Source: Streptomyces orinoci | GTDB taxonomy: Bacteria; Actinomycetota; Actinomycetes; Streptomycetales; Streptomycetaceae | DNA length: 64,000 bases | Assembly (NCBI RefSeq): GCF_003121295.1 | Contig: NZ_PHNC01000013.1 | Coordinates: 62,001-126,000, forward strand | Reading direction: 5' to 3' | In this document: positions 41,093-51,100 of the stretch, piece after piece | How the letters are laid out: every line of letters begins with the position of its first letter | Numbering within the stretch: position 1 is the stretch's first letter | Made by a program: the position numbers and the translations under genes | The notes under the pieces: model-generated | The model's input: only the letters and a program-made list of their open reading frames with translations | Databases searched by the model: none | What the model was told of the DNA's origin: nothing

Positions 41093-42367
41093 ATGTTGTC
41101 AATGACGCCTGGCGGCAGCGGTCCATTACGGAACGGTGACTTCCGCCTGCTGCTGGCCGGTGCCACCGCCGGTCAGCTCGGCGCCCAGGTGACCGTGGTG
41201 GCGCTGCCCCTGGTCGCGGTGGTCGAACTGCATGCCTCGGCCCTGCAGACCGGGGTGCTCACGGCCGCCGAGACGGCCGCCTTTCTGCTGGTCGGCCTGC
41301 CCGCCGGGGCCTGGGTGGACCGGATGCGCCGGCTGCCGGTGCTCATCCGGGCGGACACGGTACGGGCCGTGGCCATGGCCGGCCTGCCGCTGGCCGCCTG
41401 GTCCGGCACCCTGACCATGGCCCAGCTCTATCTGGTGGCCCTGGTCACCGGAGTGGCCACCGTCTTCTTCGATGTGGCGCACCAGAGTTATCTGCCCGCC
41501 CTGCTGCCCCGGGAGCAACTGGTCAGCGGCAATGGCGCCCTGGAGACGGTGCGCTCCTCCGCCCAGGTGGCCGGGCCGGGGCTGGGCGGCGGCCTGGTGC
41601 AGGCGGTGGGGGCGCCGTTCGCGCTGGTGGCGGATGCCCTGGGCTATCTGCTGTCCGCCCTGTTCCTGCGCCGTATCCGCACCCCGGAGGCCGCGCCGGT
41701 GGCGCCCGCCGCCGGGGCCTCGCTGCGGGCCCAGGTCGCCGAGGGGCTGGCGTTTGTCTTCGGCAACCCGGTGCTGCGGATGATCGCCTGTGCCACGGCG
41801 GTGGCCAACTTCTTCAACGCCATGCTGCTGGCGGTGCAAACCGTCTTCCTGGTACGGGTGTTGGGCCTGCCGCCGGGTGTGCTGGGGCTGATGATGTCCG
41901 CCTCGGCGGTGGGCGGGCTGGCCGGGGCGCTGAGCGCCGGCGCGCTGGCCCGGGCGCTGGGCCGGGCCCGGGTCATCTGGCTCTCGACCGTGGTCACCGG
42001 GCCGTTCGCGCTGCTGTGGCCGCTGGCCGGGCATGGCGCCGCCGCCCTGTGGTACGCCCTGGCCTCGGCGGTGGTCTTCTTCGGCGCCGTGGTCTACAAC
42101 GTCGCCCAGGTGAGCTTCCGCCAAATGCTCTGCCCGGACGCCCTGTTGGGCCGGATGAACGCCACCTTGCGCTTTATGGTCTGGGGCACCATGCCCTTCG
42201 GCGCCCTGGCCGGCGGGGCCATCGCCTCGGCCGCCGGGGCGCGTTCCGCGGTCTGGGTGTGCGCCGCCGGGTTCCTGCTGGTTCCGGTGCCCCTGCTGCT
42301 GTCCCCGCTGCGGCGGCTGCGCGATCTGCCCGAGCCGGCCGCCGTCCTGCGCCCCGAGGCGGGCTGA
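41093..42367 (+). CDS. MFS exporter (MFS_3/EntS-like), first gene of the NRPS cluster
   Basis: 424 residues with twelve predicted helices. The FRLLLAGATAGQLGAQVTVVALPLVAV start, GLPAGAWVDRMRRLPVLIRAD (motif A region) and HQSYLPALLPREQLVSGNGALETVRSSAQVAGPGLGGGLV block are typical of the MFS_3 group that exports siderophores and other natural products. ATG at 41093 or 41102. It leads a run of six same-strand genes, so it probably exports the NRPS product and may give self-resistance. Confidence 0.88.
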   Translation: MLSMTPGGSGPLRNGDFRLLLAGATAGQLGAQVTVVALPLVAVVELHASALQTGVLTAAETAAFLLVGLPAGAWVDRMRRLPVLIRADTVRAVAMAGLPLAAWSGTLTMAQLYLVALVTGVATVFFDVAHQSYLPALLPREQLVSGNGALETVRSSAQVAGPGLGGGLVQAVGAPFALVADALGYLLSALFLRRIRTPEAAPVAPAAGASLRAQVAEGLAFVFGNPVLRMIACATAVANFFNAMLLAVQTVFLVRVLGLPPGVLGLMMSASAVGGLAGALSAGALARALGRARVIWLSTVVTGPFALLWPLAGHGAAALWYALASAVVFFGAVVYNVAQVSFRQMLCPDALLGRMNATLRFMVWGTMPFGALAGGAIASAAGARSAVWVCAAGFLLVPVPLLLSPLRRLRDLPEPAAVLRPEAG

Positions 42368-42439
42368 TCCCCGCCCGGGTGCGACACGCCCCCGTCCTTC
42401 CCCATACAGCCGCACCCGACCGGTGCGCGGGAGGTCCCA

Positions 42440-43723
42440 GTGCAGTCCCCGTCCAGTCACAGCATCACCGCGTCCTATCTGGCCGGCTACCGCCGTATCG
42501 CCGAACAGGCCGCGGATCCGGGCCAGTTGCTCCCGGTCACCGGCGCCCAGCGGCGTTTTCTGCTGGCCCGGCGCCTGGATCCGGGCCAGCGCCCCGCCCT
42601 GGTGCCGCTGTTCTTCGCCTTCCCGCGGGGTGCGCTGGACCTGGCGCGGCTGCGCGCCGCCGCCGGTCATCTGGCCGCCCTGCACCCGGCGCTGCGTACC
42701 GTGCCGGAGGTGCCGCGGGGTGTGCCGGTGCAGCGGATCGGCACCGCCGGGGGCTGGTTGCGGCGGGTCACCGCGGGTCCCGGCGAGCGGGCCGGGCAGG
42801 CGCTGCTGCGCGAGCTGGACGCCTGGTCCGCCGAGGGCCCGCCGCTGCGGCTGTGGCTGGCGGCCGACGGCGAACGGGAGGTCCTCGCCCTGGTGCTGGA
42901 CCATGGTTCCTGCGACGAGCACTCGCTGGGCCTGGTCACCGACGGCCTGGCCGCCGCCTATGCCAACGGCCTGGGCCCGGCCGAGGTCCCGTCATGGCGG
43001 GCGGAGCAGGAGCTGGCCGCCTACCGGGAGGCGGTGCACCTCCAGCTCACCGCCGAACAGCGGGCCTCCGCCCCCGGGTTCCTGGCCTACTGGGGCAAGC
43101 GGCTGTCCGTCCTCGCCCCTCCCCCGCCGCCCCCGCCGTCCGGCTCCGGTCAGGACACCGGCTCCTTCCGGCACCGGCTGCCGCTGCCGCCGGGCGGCGC
43201 CCGGACGGTGGCCTTCCCCGCCCTGCTGGACGCCTGCACCCGGGCCGTCCGCCGACTGCACGGCGGCCGGCGGGTGCCGGCGCTGGGCTACCCCTGGGGC
43301 GGCCGCCCGGCCGGTGCGCCACCGGTGCTGGGCTGCTTTCTCAACACCGTGGTCCACCCCGCCGGCGACGAGGGCCCCGAGGAGCGCACCGCCGCCTGGT
43401 GGGACGACCTGGACCATGCCGACACCCCCTTCGACCAGGTCGTCCATGCCGCCCGGTGCGCCGGTGCGCCCTGGTCCGGCGGGCTGGACGGCCTGCTCAC
43501 CTTCGAGGACCTGCACCGCCGCCCGCCGCTGCGGCTGGGCGAGGCGGTGGGCGAAGAGATCTTCTTCGACGCCCGCCCGCTGCCGGCGCCCCTGGCGGTG
43601 TCCGTCTCCTATGGCACCGATCTGCTGGTCCGGATGGCCTGGCGGCGCACCGTGCTGCCCGCCGGACCGGCCGAGGAAGCCTTCACCACCCTTATCGATG
43701 CCCTTGCCGCGTCGGTGAGTTGA
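42440..43723 (+). CDS. Stand-alone condensation-like domain with altered HHxxxDG motif
   Basis: 427 residues; GTG start with GGGAGG upstream. Overall pattern of an NRPS condensation domain: LLPVTGAQRRFLLARRLDPGQ at the start, then DHGSCDE at the HHxxxDG position (first His replaced by Asp, final Gly by Glu, but the second, catalytic His and the Asp kept), and GCFLNTVVHP and DHADTPFDQVVHAARC downstream. No A or T domain attached. It could join two carrier-bound units in trans, perform a release or cyclisation, or be a structural relic. It is the second gene of the cluster. Confidence 0.8.
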   Translation: MQSPSSHSITASYLAGYRRIAEQAADPGQLLPVTGAQRRFLLARRLDPGQRPALVPLFFAFPRGALDLARLRAAAGHLAALHPALRTVPEVPRGVPVQRIGTAGGWLRRVTAGPGERAGQALLRELDAWSAEGPPLRLWLAADGEREVLALVLDHGSCDEHSLGLVTDGLAAAYANGLGPAEVPSWRAEQELAAYREAVHLQLTAEQRASAPGFLAYWGKRLSVLAPPPPPPPSGSGQDTGSFRHRLPLPPGGARTVAFPALLDACTRAVRRLHGGRRVPALGYPWGGRPAGAPPVLGCFLNTVVHPAGDEGPEERTAAWWDDLDHADTPFDQVVHAARCAGAPWSGGLDGLLTFEDLHRRPPLRLGEAVGEEIFFDARPLPAPLAVSVSYGTDLLVRMAWRRTVLPAGPAEEAFTTLIDALAASVS

Positions 43724-43802
43724 CCACCTGTCATGGCGCACCGCCCGCCCGACCGGCGTCCGGTGCACCGGCTGCGAGACCAAGCGACCGGAAAGGTTGA
43801 CC

Positions 43803-46800
43803 ATGTTCGGACTCTCCACATCCCAGGAGATCGTCTGGCTGCACGAGCAGATGCAGCCCGGCAGCCGCGCCTACAACTTCACCGCCACCATGGACCTGCG
43901 TGGCGAGCTCGACCAGGACGCCCTGCGGGCCGCGCTGGGTGCCGCCCTGGAGCGGCACCCGGGGCTGCGCCTGGAACTGGTGGACGCCCAGGGGGCGTTG
44001 CCCGGCCAGCGGGTGCGGGAAGGGTGTCCGCCACGCCTGCGCACCGTGGACCTGAGCGGGCAGGAGGATGCCGAGGACACCTTTCGGCGGCTGCTGCGCA
44101 CCGAGGCGGAGACCCCGCTGGATGTCCATCAGGCCCCGCTGCTGCGCTGGACCCTGGTGCGACTGGGCGAGCGGCACCACCGGCTGATCCATGTGGAGCA
44201 CCATCTGGTGCACGACGGGCACTCCTTCGCCATTCTGCTGCGGGACGTCTTCGGCGAGTACCGCTCGCGGGTGCTGGGCGAGCCGCTCCAACTGCCCGCG
44301 GCGCCCTCGTACCAGGAGCACATCGCGGCCGCCCAGGGCCCGGGCCGGGCCCAACGGCAGGCGGCGAGCCTGGAGTTCTGGCGTGATCAGCTGGCGGGGG
44401 CCGCCTTCGATCTGCCGCTGCCCGGACTGACCCGCCCCGGCGCCCGGCGCCGGCACGCCGGCGGCCAGCTGCGCCAGGCCATCGACGCGGAGCTGGCCGA
44501 GCGGCTGCGCGCACACAGCCGGGCCCAGGGCCATACCCCGTTCTCCACCCTGCTGGCGCTCTTCGCCGAGTTGCTGCGCCGCCACAGCGGCCGGACCGAT
44601 CTGGTCATCGGCACCGCGGTGGGCAACCGGCCGCAGGGCTTCGAGGAGACCGTCGGGATGTTCGTCAACACCATTCCGCTGCGTCTGCGGCTGGACGCCG
44701 AGGCCCCGGCGCGGGAGGTGGCGGACGAGGTCACCGATGGCCTGATCCGTGCGCTGCCGCACCAGGAGGTGCCGGTCCAGGTGCTCACCCGGGAGCTGGG
44801 GCTGCACACCTCCGGCGCGGACAACCCGCTGTTCAGCGTGATGTTCAGCGCCCATGACGCGGCACTGCCGGAGATCGTGGTGCCGGGGCTGGAGGTGTCG
44901 CTGTTCGAGGGCTTCAACACCGGCACCACCCGCTTCGATCTGGACCTGGTGCTGATGCCGGACGACCGCCGGATGGTCGGCCCCCGGCAGGGTCCCGCCG
45001 GGATGACCCTGGTGTGGGACTACGACCGGGATCTGTTCGACGAGGCCACCGCGGCCCTGCTGGCCGAGCGCTTCCTGGCCCTGGTCCGGGCGTATCTGGA
45101 CGCGCCCGAGGCCCCGATGGCCGCGCTGGCCCCCCAGCCGGCCGCCGCCCCCGCGCCGCTGGCCGCCGTGGACGGTACGGTGCTGGACCCGCTGTCCCGT
45201 CATGACGCCGGCCGGCTCGCCCTGCTCAGCGGCGCCCGGCAGCTCACCTATGGCGAACTCTACGGCATGGTCCAGGAGTTGGCGGGCCGGCTGAGCGGGG
45301 CCGGGGTGCGGCGCGGGCAGCCGGTGGCCGTGGTGCTGCCGCGCGGTACGCACAGTGTGACGGCGCTGCTGGCCTGTCTGCGGCTGGGCGCGGTGTACTG
45401 CCCGCTGTCGCCCAACGACCCGGCGGACCGGCTGCGGACGCTGCTGGAGCGGCTGCGCCCGGCGCTGGTGCTCACCGACCGGGAGAGCGCTCTCTCGCTG
45501 CCCGCCGAGGGGCTGCCGTTGGCGCTGCTGGACGGTCCGGCCTTCCCGGCCGCCGAGGACGCCGAGTGCCTGGCGGACGCCGCCTATGTGATCCACACCT
45601 CGGGCTCCACCGGCCTGCCCAAGGCGGTGCTGGTGGGGCGGGAGGCGCTGGCCCGGCATGCCACCGCCATGGCGGCGCGGTTCGCACTGTCCCCGGCCGA
45701 CCGGGTGCTGCTGTTCGCCCAGCCCTCCTTCGATGTGGCACTGGAGGAGGTGCTGCCCTCGCTGCTGGCCGGCTGCGCCCTGGTGCTGCCGCAGCGGGAG
45801 GTGCCCACCGGGCCGGAGCTGGTCGCGGTGCTGGCCTCCCGCCCGGTGACCGTGGCCAATCTGCCGACCAGTTATCTGCTGGCGGTACGCGGGGAGTTGA
45901 CCGAGGCGCTGCGCGAGGGGATGTGGCAGCCCAGGCTGCTGGTCCTCGGCGGTGAGCGGCTGCCCGCCGCGGCGCTGCGCGAGCTGCTGGCGGCCACGGA
46001 CGCCACCGTGCTCAACGCCTATGGCGTGACCGAGGCGGCCATCACCTCCACCGTCCATGAGGTGTCCCGCGAGCCCGACGGGGCGGCCGAGGTGCCGCTG
46101 GGCCTTCCGCTGCCAGGGGTGGGCGTCCATGTGCTGGACGACCGGCTGCGTCCGCTGCCCGGCGGGGCGGTGGGCCAACTGGCCATCTCCGGCGGGGGGC
46201 TGGCCGAGGGCTACCTCGGTGATGAGCGGGCGACGACGGCCACCGCCGAGCGGTTTGTCACCGTACCGGCGCTGGGCGATGAGCGTGTCTATCTCACCGG
46301 CGACCTGGGCTACCGGGACGAGCATGGGCTCGTCCACTTCCTGGGCCGCCAGGACAACCAGGTCAAACTGCGCGGCTACCGGATCGAGCTGGAGGAGATC
46401 GAGGCGGCGGCCTCGGCCGAACTGGGCGGCCGTTCCTGCGCGGTGGTGCTGAGCCGGCTGCCCGCCGGTCCCTGTCTGGTGGGCTTCCTGGACGGCGGCG
46501 CGGAGGTGGACCAGCCGCTGCTGCACAAGGCGCTCTCCGCCCGGCTGCCCGCCGCCCTGGTGCCCTCGCACTGGATCCGGCTGGACCGGATGCCGCTGCT
46601 GCCCGGCGGTAAGCCCGACCGCACCGCGCTGGCCCGGCTCGCCGCCGAGCACCGGCCCGAGGAGGAGGGCGCGGTACGGGACGGTGAAGTCCCCGACCCC
46701 GCCGTGGAGTTGCTCAGCGAGGGCTGGCGCGAGGTGCTGGGCCATGACCGCTTCTCGCCCTCCTCGCACTTCTTCCAGGTCGGCGGGCACTCCCTGCTGG

Positions 46801-46940
46801 CCGCCCAGCTGGCCGCCTGGCTGGAGCCCCGGCTGGGCAGCCGCCCGCCGCTGCGGGTGCTCTTCCAGCACCCGGTGCTGGCCGAGCAGGCGAGTGCGGT
46901 CATGGCGGCGGTCCGGGCGGTCCCGGAGGAGGCCCGATGA
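43803..46940 (+). CDS. NRPS module C-A-T
   Basis: 1045 residues from the ATG at 43803 (GGAAAGG six bases upstream). C domain about 1-430 with HHLVHDG near residue 134 and GMFVNTIPLR; A domain about 445-940 with HTSGSTGLPKAV (about 598), NAYGVTE, YLTGDLGY and LPGGKPDR with the A10 Lys; T domain with FFQVGGHSLLA, phosphopantetheine Ser about 997. No epimerase or thioesterase. Pocket residues read by eye from the core motifs give D-V-E-N-V-G-A-I-T-K; the acidic residue at position 239 often goes with a basic side chain, but no substrate is assigned. Stop overlaps the acyl-CoA dehydrogenase start (ATGA). Confidence 0.92.
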   Translation: MFGLSTSQEIVWLHEQMQPGSRAYNFTATMDLRGELDQDALRAALGAALERHPGLRLELVDAQGALPGQRVREGCPPRLRTVDLSGQEDAEDTFRRLLRTEAETPLDVHQAPLLRWTLVRLGERHHRLIHVEHHLVHDGHSFAILLRDVFGEYRSRVLGEPLQLPAAPSYQEHIAAAQGPGRAQRQAASLEFWRDQLAGAAFDLPLPGLTRPGARRRHAGGQLRQAIDAELAERLRAHSRAQGHTPFSTLLALFAELLRRHSGRTDLVIGTAVGNRPQGFEETVGMFVNTIPLRLRLDAEAPAREVADEVTDGLIRALPHQEVPVQVLTRELGLHTSGADNPLFSVMFSAHDAALPEIVVPGLEVSLFEGFNTGTTRFDLDLVLMPDDRRMVGPRQGPAGMTLVWDYDRDLFDEATAALLAERFLALVRAYLDAPEAPMAALAPQPAAAPAPLAAVDGTVLDPLSRHDAGRLALLSGARQLTYGELYGMVQELAGRLSGAGVRRGQPVAVVLPRGTHSVTALLACLRLGAVYCPLSPNDPADRLRTLLERLRPALVLTDRESALSLPAEGLPLALLDGPAFPAAEDAECLADAAYVIHTSGSTGLPKAVLVGREALARHATAMAARFALSPADRVLLFAQPSFDVALEEVLPSLLAGCALVLPQREVPTGPELVAVLASRPVTVANLPTSYLLAVRGELTEALREGMWQPRLLVLGGERLPAAALRELLAATDATVLNAYGVTEAAITSTVHEVSREPDGAAEVPLGLPLPGVGVHVLDDRLRPLPGGAVGQLAISGGGLAEGYLGDERATTATAERFVTVPALGDERVYLTGDLGYRDEHGLVHFLGRQDNQVKLRGYRIELEEIEAAASAELGGRSCAVVLSRLPAGPCLVGFLDGGAEVDQPLLHKALSARLPAALVPSHWIRLDRMPLLPGGKPDRTALARLAAEHRPEEEGAVRDGEVPDPAVELLSEGWREVLGHDRFSPSSHFFQVGGHSLLAAQLAAWLEPRLGSRPPLRVLFQHPVLAEQASAVMAAVRAVPEEAR

Positions 46941-48094
46941 ACACCGGCCCCTCCTCGGTCCTGGAGACCGAGCACCGGGAGATCGTGGACGCCTTCGAGT
47001 CCTTCATCCGCCGGGAGCTGGTGCCGCTGTCCGCCGAACTCCCGGAGTCGGGGGACCTGCCGCCCGCCGAGCTACGCGCATATGTCCGCAAGCGCTCCGC
47101 CCGGCTGGGCTTCTACGCGGCCGACCACCCGGAGGAACTGGGCGGCGCCGATATGCCGTTCACCGCCGTGGTGCTGCTGCATCACGCGGCCGGCCGCAGC
47201 GGCTGCCCGCTGGCCCCCTATGCCCTGGCCGGCTCGGACGGGCCGAGCCCCCTGCTGCGCCAGGGCACCGAGGAGCAGATCAAGCGGTATCTGCTGCCGC
47301 TGGTCCGGGGCGAGGCCACCCGCTGTCTGGCGCTCACCGAGCCCAACGCGGGCTCGGACGCCTTCCAGTTGACCACCACCGCCCGGCGCGAGGCGGACGG
47401 CAGCTGGCTGCTCTCCGGCCGCAAGACCTTTGTCAGCAATGCCGGGCACGCCGACTTCGCGCTGGTGGTGGCCCAGGCCGAGGGCGGGCCCACCGCCTTT
47501 GTGCTGGAGATGGACCACCCCCGGCTGCGCATCGGCCAGCGCTACCAGGGCATGTCCGGCGAGGAGTTGTACGAGCTGGTGCTGGATGAGGTGCGGCTGC
47601 CCGCGGAGGCGGTCATCGGCGGCGAGGCAGGGATCGGCGCGGCACTGGGCCATGGCATCGACAGCCTCTCCCGGGGCCGGCTGGTGGTGGCCGCCATGTG
47701 CAATGGCATCGCCGAGTACGCGCTGCGGCTGGGCGTGGAGTACGCCCGGGAGCGGCGGGCCTTCGGGCAGCGGATCGGCGCGTACCAGCACATCCAGGAG
47801 CATCTGGTGAGCAGCCGGGCGGAGGTGGAGGCCGCCAAGCTGCTCACCCTGGCCTGCGCCCGGCTGGTGGACCGGGGGACGGAGGCGCCGGAGAACGCGG
47901 CGCTGGCCAAGCTGACCGCCTCGGAGACCGCGGTGCGGGTGGTGGACCGGGCGCTGCGGGTGCATGGGGCGACCGGCTGGGTGCGCGGCCATCCCCTGGA
48001 GTTCCTCTACCGCTATGTCCGGATGATGACGATCATCGAGGGGACCTCGGAGATCCAGAAGGTGATCGTCGCCCGGGCCATGGGCCTGGGCTGA
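46937..48094 (+). CDS. Acyl-CoA dehydrogenase-like flavoenzyme in the NRPS cluster
   Basis: 385 residues with the standard ACAD fold: LGFYAADHPEELGGADM, ALTEPNAGSDAFQLTTTARREADGSWLLSGRKTFVSNAG (FAD and substrate site), RRAFGQRIGAYQHIQEHL, LRVHGATGWVRGHPLEFLYRYVRMMTIIEGTSEIQ. The Glu in IIEGTSEIQ is the catalytic base. Translationally coupled to the C-A-T gene. In NRPS clusters such enzymes desaturate acyl or aminoacyl groups bound to CoA or carrier proteins; which it uses here is unknown. Confidence 0.92.
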   Translation: MNTGPSSVLETEHREIVDAFESFIRRELVPLSAELPESGDLPPAELRAYVRKRSARLGFYAADHPEELGGADMPFTAVVLLHHAAGRSGCPLAPYALAGSDGPSPLLRQGTEEQIKRYLLPLVRGEATRCLALTEPNAGSDAFQLTTTARREADGSWLLSGRKTFVSNAGHADFALVVAQAEGGPTAFVLEMDHPRLRIGQRYQGMSGEELYELVLDEVRLPAEAVIGGEAGIGAALGHGIDSLSRGRLVVAAMCNGIAEYALRLGVEYARERRAFGQRIGAYQHIQEHLVSSRAEVEAAKLLTLACARLVDRGTEAPENAALAKLTASETAVRVVDRALRVHGATGWVRGHPLEFLYRYVRMMTIIEGTSEIQKVIVARAMGLG

Positions 48095-48148
48095 GCGGTT
48101 CGCTCTTTCCTCATGCGACGCACCCCGATTCATGGAGTTCGAGGAATC

Positions 48149-51100
48149 ATGACCACTGCATCGATCGTTCACGGTCCTGCCCTGGACCCCGTCGGCTGGG
48201 ACGATGTCCTGGCCCGTTATACCCACCAGGTCGCCCGCGACCCATCCGCCCCCGCCGTCGAGGACGGCGAACTGTCCTGGTCCTACGGCGAGTTGGATGC
48301 GCTGGCCGATGCCACCGCCGAGGCGCTGCGGGATGCGGTGCGCCCCGGGGAGCTGGTCGGTGTGTGCCTGGACCGCTCGGTGGCCCTGGTGGCCACGGCG
48401 GTGGCACTGGCCCGGCTGGGCGCCGTCTATCTGCCGCTGGGCCCGCGCCCCGGTGAACGGCGGCTGGCCACGGTCACCGGCCGGCTGAAGGTGAGCTGTC
48501 TGATCGGCGCGCCCGAGGTGCTGCCCGCGGCCTACCGCCCTCGGGGCGGGCCGCTGCCACTGCCCGCCGCCGGGGCCAACGCGGGCACCGCCCCGGTCGC
48601 CGCCTTCCCGGCGGCCGCCCCGGACGCCGCCGACCGGGCCAAGGCACCGGAGGGCACCTTCTACGCGGTGCTCACCTCCGGCTCGACCGGGGAGCCCAAG
48701 GCGGTGGCGGTCTCCGGCACCGCGCTGGCCGCCCGGCTGCGCTGGTACGCCGAGCGCACCGGGCTCGGCCCCGGCGACCGGCACAGCCTGCTGGTGGGAG
48801 TCTCCTTCGACCCGCACCTGATGGAACTGTGGGCCACGCTGACCTGCGGTGGCACCCTCGCCGTCGCCCCGGACGAGGTCCGCTGGGACCCGGACGTCCT
48901 CACCGGCTGGTGGCACCACGCCGGGGTGACCACGGCCATTGCGCCCACCCCGCTGGCCGAACTGGTGCTGGAGCGCCCCTGGCCGCGCGGTCTGCCGCTG
49001 CGGCACCTCCAGATCGGCGGCGACCGGCTGCGCCGCCGCCCCTCCCCCGAGGTCACCGCGGCCGTGGACAACGCCTATGGGCCCGCCGAGGCCACCGTCC
49101 TGGTCACCGCCCAGCCGCTGGCGGACACGGACCCGGCGGGTCTGCCGCCCATCGGCCTCCCGGTCTCCGGGGTGACGGTGTGTGTCACCGACGCGGACGG
49201 CCGGGTGGTGCCGCGCGGCACCGAGGGCGAACTCCGCGTGGGCGGCGCCGGGTTGGCGTTGGGCTACCTGGACCCGGAGCTGACCGCCCGGCGCTTTGTG
49301 GCTCCTCCCCCGGAGCTGACCGGCATCGACTGCGTCTACCGCACCGGGGACCGGGTGCGGATGCGGGCGGACGGGGTGCTGGAGTTTCTGGGCCGCCTGG
49401 ACGACCAGGTGAAGATCCGCGGAGTGCGGATCGAACCGGCGGAGGTGGAGGCGGCCTTCGAGCATGACCCCCGGGTGCGGCGCGCCGCGGTGGCCGTGGA
49501 CTCCTCCACTGGCGGCGCCCGGCTGATCGCCTTCATCCGCCCCGCCGCCCCGGCCCCGTCCGCGGACGCACTCCTCACCGCCGCCCGCGACTGGCTCCCG
49601 GAGCAGGCCGTACCGGCCGCCGTCCGCTTTGTTGCGGACTTCCCTCTGGACGCCAACGGCAAGGTGGACCGGGCGGCCCTGCTGGCCGGGCACGCCGGAA
49701 CGGCGGCGGGCGCCCAACAGGGCGCCGCTGCCCCGCCGCAGGCCCTCGGCGCCCATGACTCCGCAGACGCCGAACTTGCGGGCAACATGGCGCCGGAGAG
49801 CCGGCGGACCCCGGACACCGAAGAGCTGGTCCTCGGCCAGTGCCGCCGCCTGCTGGGCCGCCCCGATCTGGGCCCGGACGACAACTTCCTCGCCTCCGGC
49901 GGCGATTCGCTGACCGCCGCCCGGCTGCTGACCGCACTGGAGGAGGCATCCGGCGTCCGGCTGCGGGCCCCGGAAGTGCTGCGCCAACCCGACCTCCGGT
50001 CCCTGGCCGCCCTGCTGGACTCCCGCGCACCGGGCGACAGGGCCGGCTCCGTCACGGCCGCGAACCCCGGTGCGATCGTCTCCCCGGGCGAGGACGCCGC
50101 CACGGCCGCGACCACCGGCCCAAGTTCCGCCGACGGCCCGGCAAAGATCGTCGCTCCGGGCGAAAGCAGTGACCCCAATGAGCGCACTGGCTCGACCGCG
50201 ACTACCGGCAGGAGGAAAGCCGTCGATGCGAGCGAAGCCACCGGTCAATTCATGACCGACGGCCTGGGCCGAGCCACCGCCCCGACCCTGGCCCACGCCA
50301 AAGCCGACGCCCGGCCCAAGCCCGGCAACCAGCCGGAACCCGAGAACCAACCCGCCCCCGGGGTCCTGGCACAAGTGCTGCGGCATGCCGCCGTCACCCC
50401 CGCCGCGCTGGCCGTGTTCGATGGCGAGCAGGCCCTCACCTACCGCGAACTGACCGAAGCGGCCGGACAGTTGGCGGTGGCGCTGCGGGTCCGAGGCGTA
50501 GCACCCGGCACCGCCGTCGGACTGCTGCTCCCGCACTCGCCCGCCCTAATCGTGGCTCAGCTGGCCGTCTGGTGGGCCGGGGGCCACTACGTTCCGCTGG
50601 ACGCCGCCTATCCGCGGCCCCGTACCGAGGCCATGCTGGCCGACGCGGGCGTCACCCTGACCGTGGGCGAGAAGGACGCCCTGGAGGCACTGGGCATACC
50701 CCCGGCCCGGGCTCTGGCCGTCTCCGCCGCGGGAGTGGCGCAGGACGGTCCGTACCTCGCCGAGGCGCTCCCGGCGATCCCCGCCTATGATCCGCGGGCC
50801 CTGGCCTATGTGATGTTCACCTCCGGTTCCACGGGACGGCCGAAGGCCGTTGGCATCACTCATCAGGGCGTGGCCGGTCTCACCATCGACCCGGACTATC
50901 TGACGCTCGGCCCGCGCGACCGGGTGCTCTTCCACTCCCCGCTCACCTTCGACGCCGCCCCCTTCGAGTGCTGGGCCGCGCTGGCCAATGGGGCCGCCGT
51001 GGTGATCTCCACCGCCGACCGGCGGTCGCTGGACAGCCTGGCGCGGGACATCGAACGGCTGGGCGCCACCACGGCCGTGTTCACCACCGCCCTCTTCCAC

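Noticed and set aside
47072..50536. A 1154-codon open frame on the minus strand opposite the NRPS genes
   Set aside because: It is antisense to well-supported C-A-T, dehydrogenase and A-T-A-T genes, its composition is His/Gln/Gly/Arg-rich without domains, and it crosses several real gene boundaries. It is a by-product of high GC.
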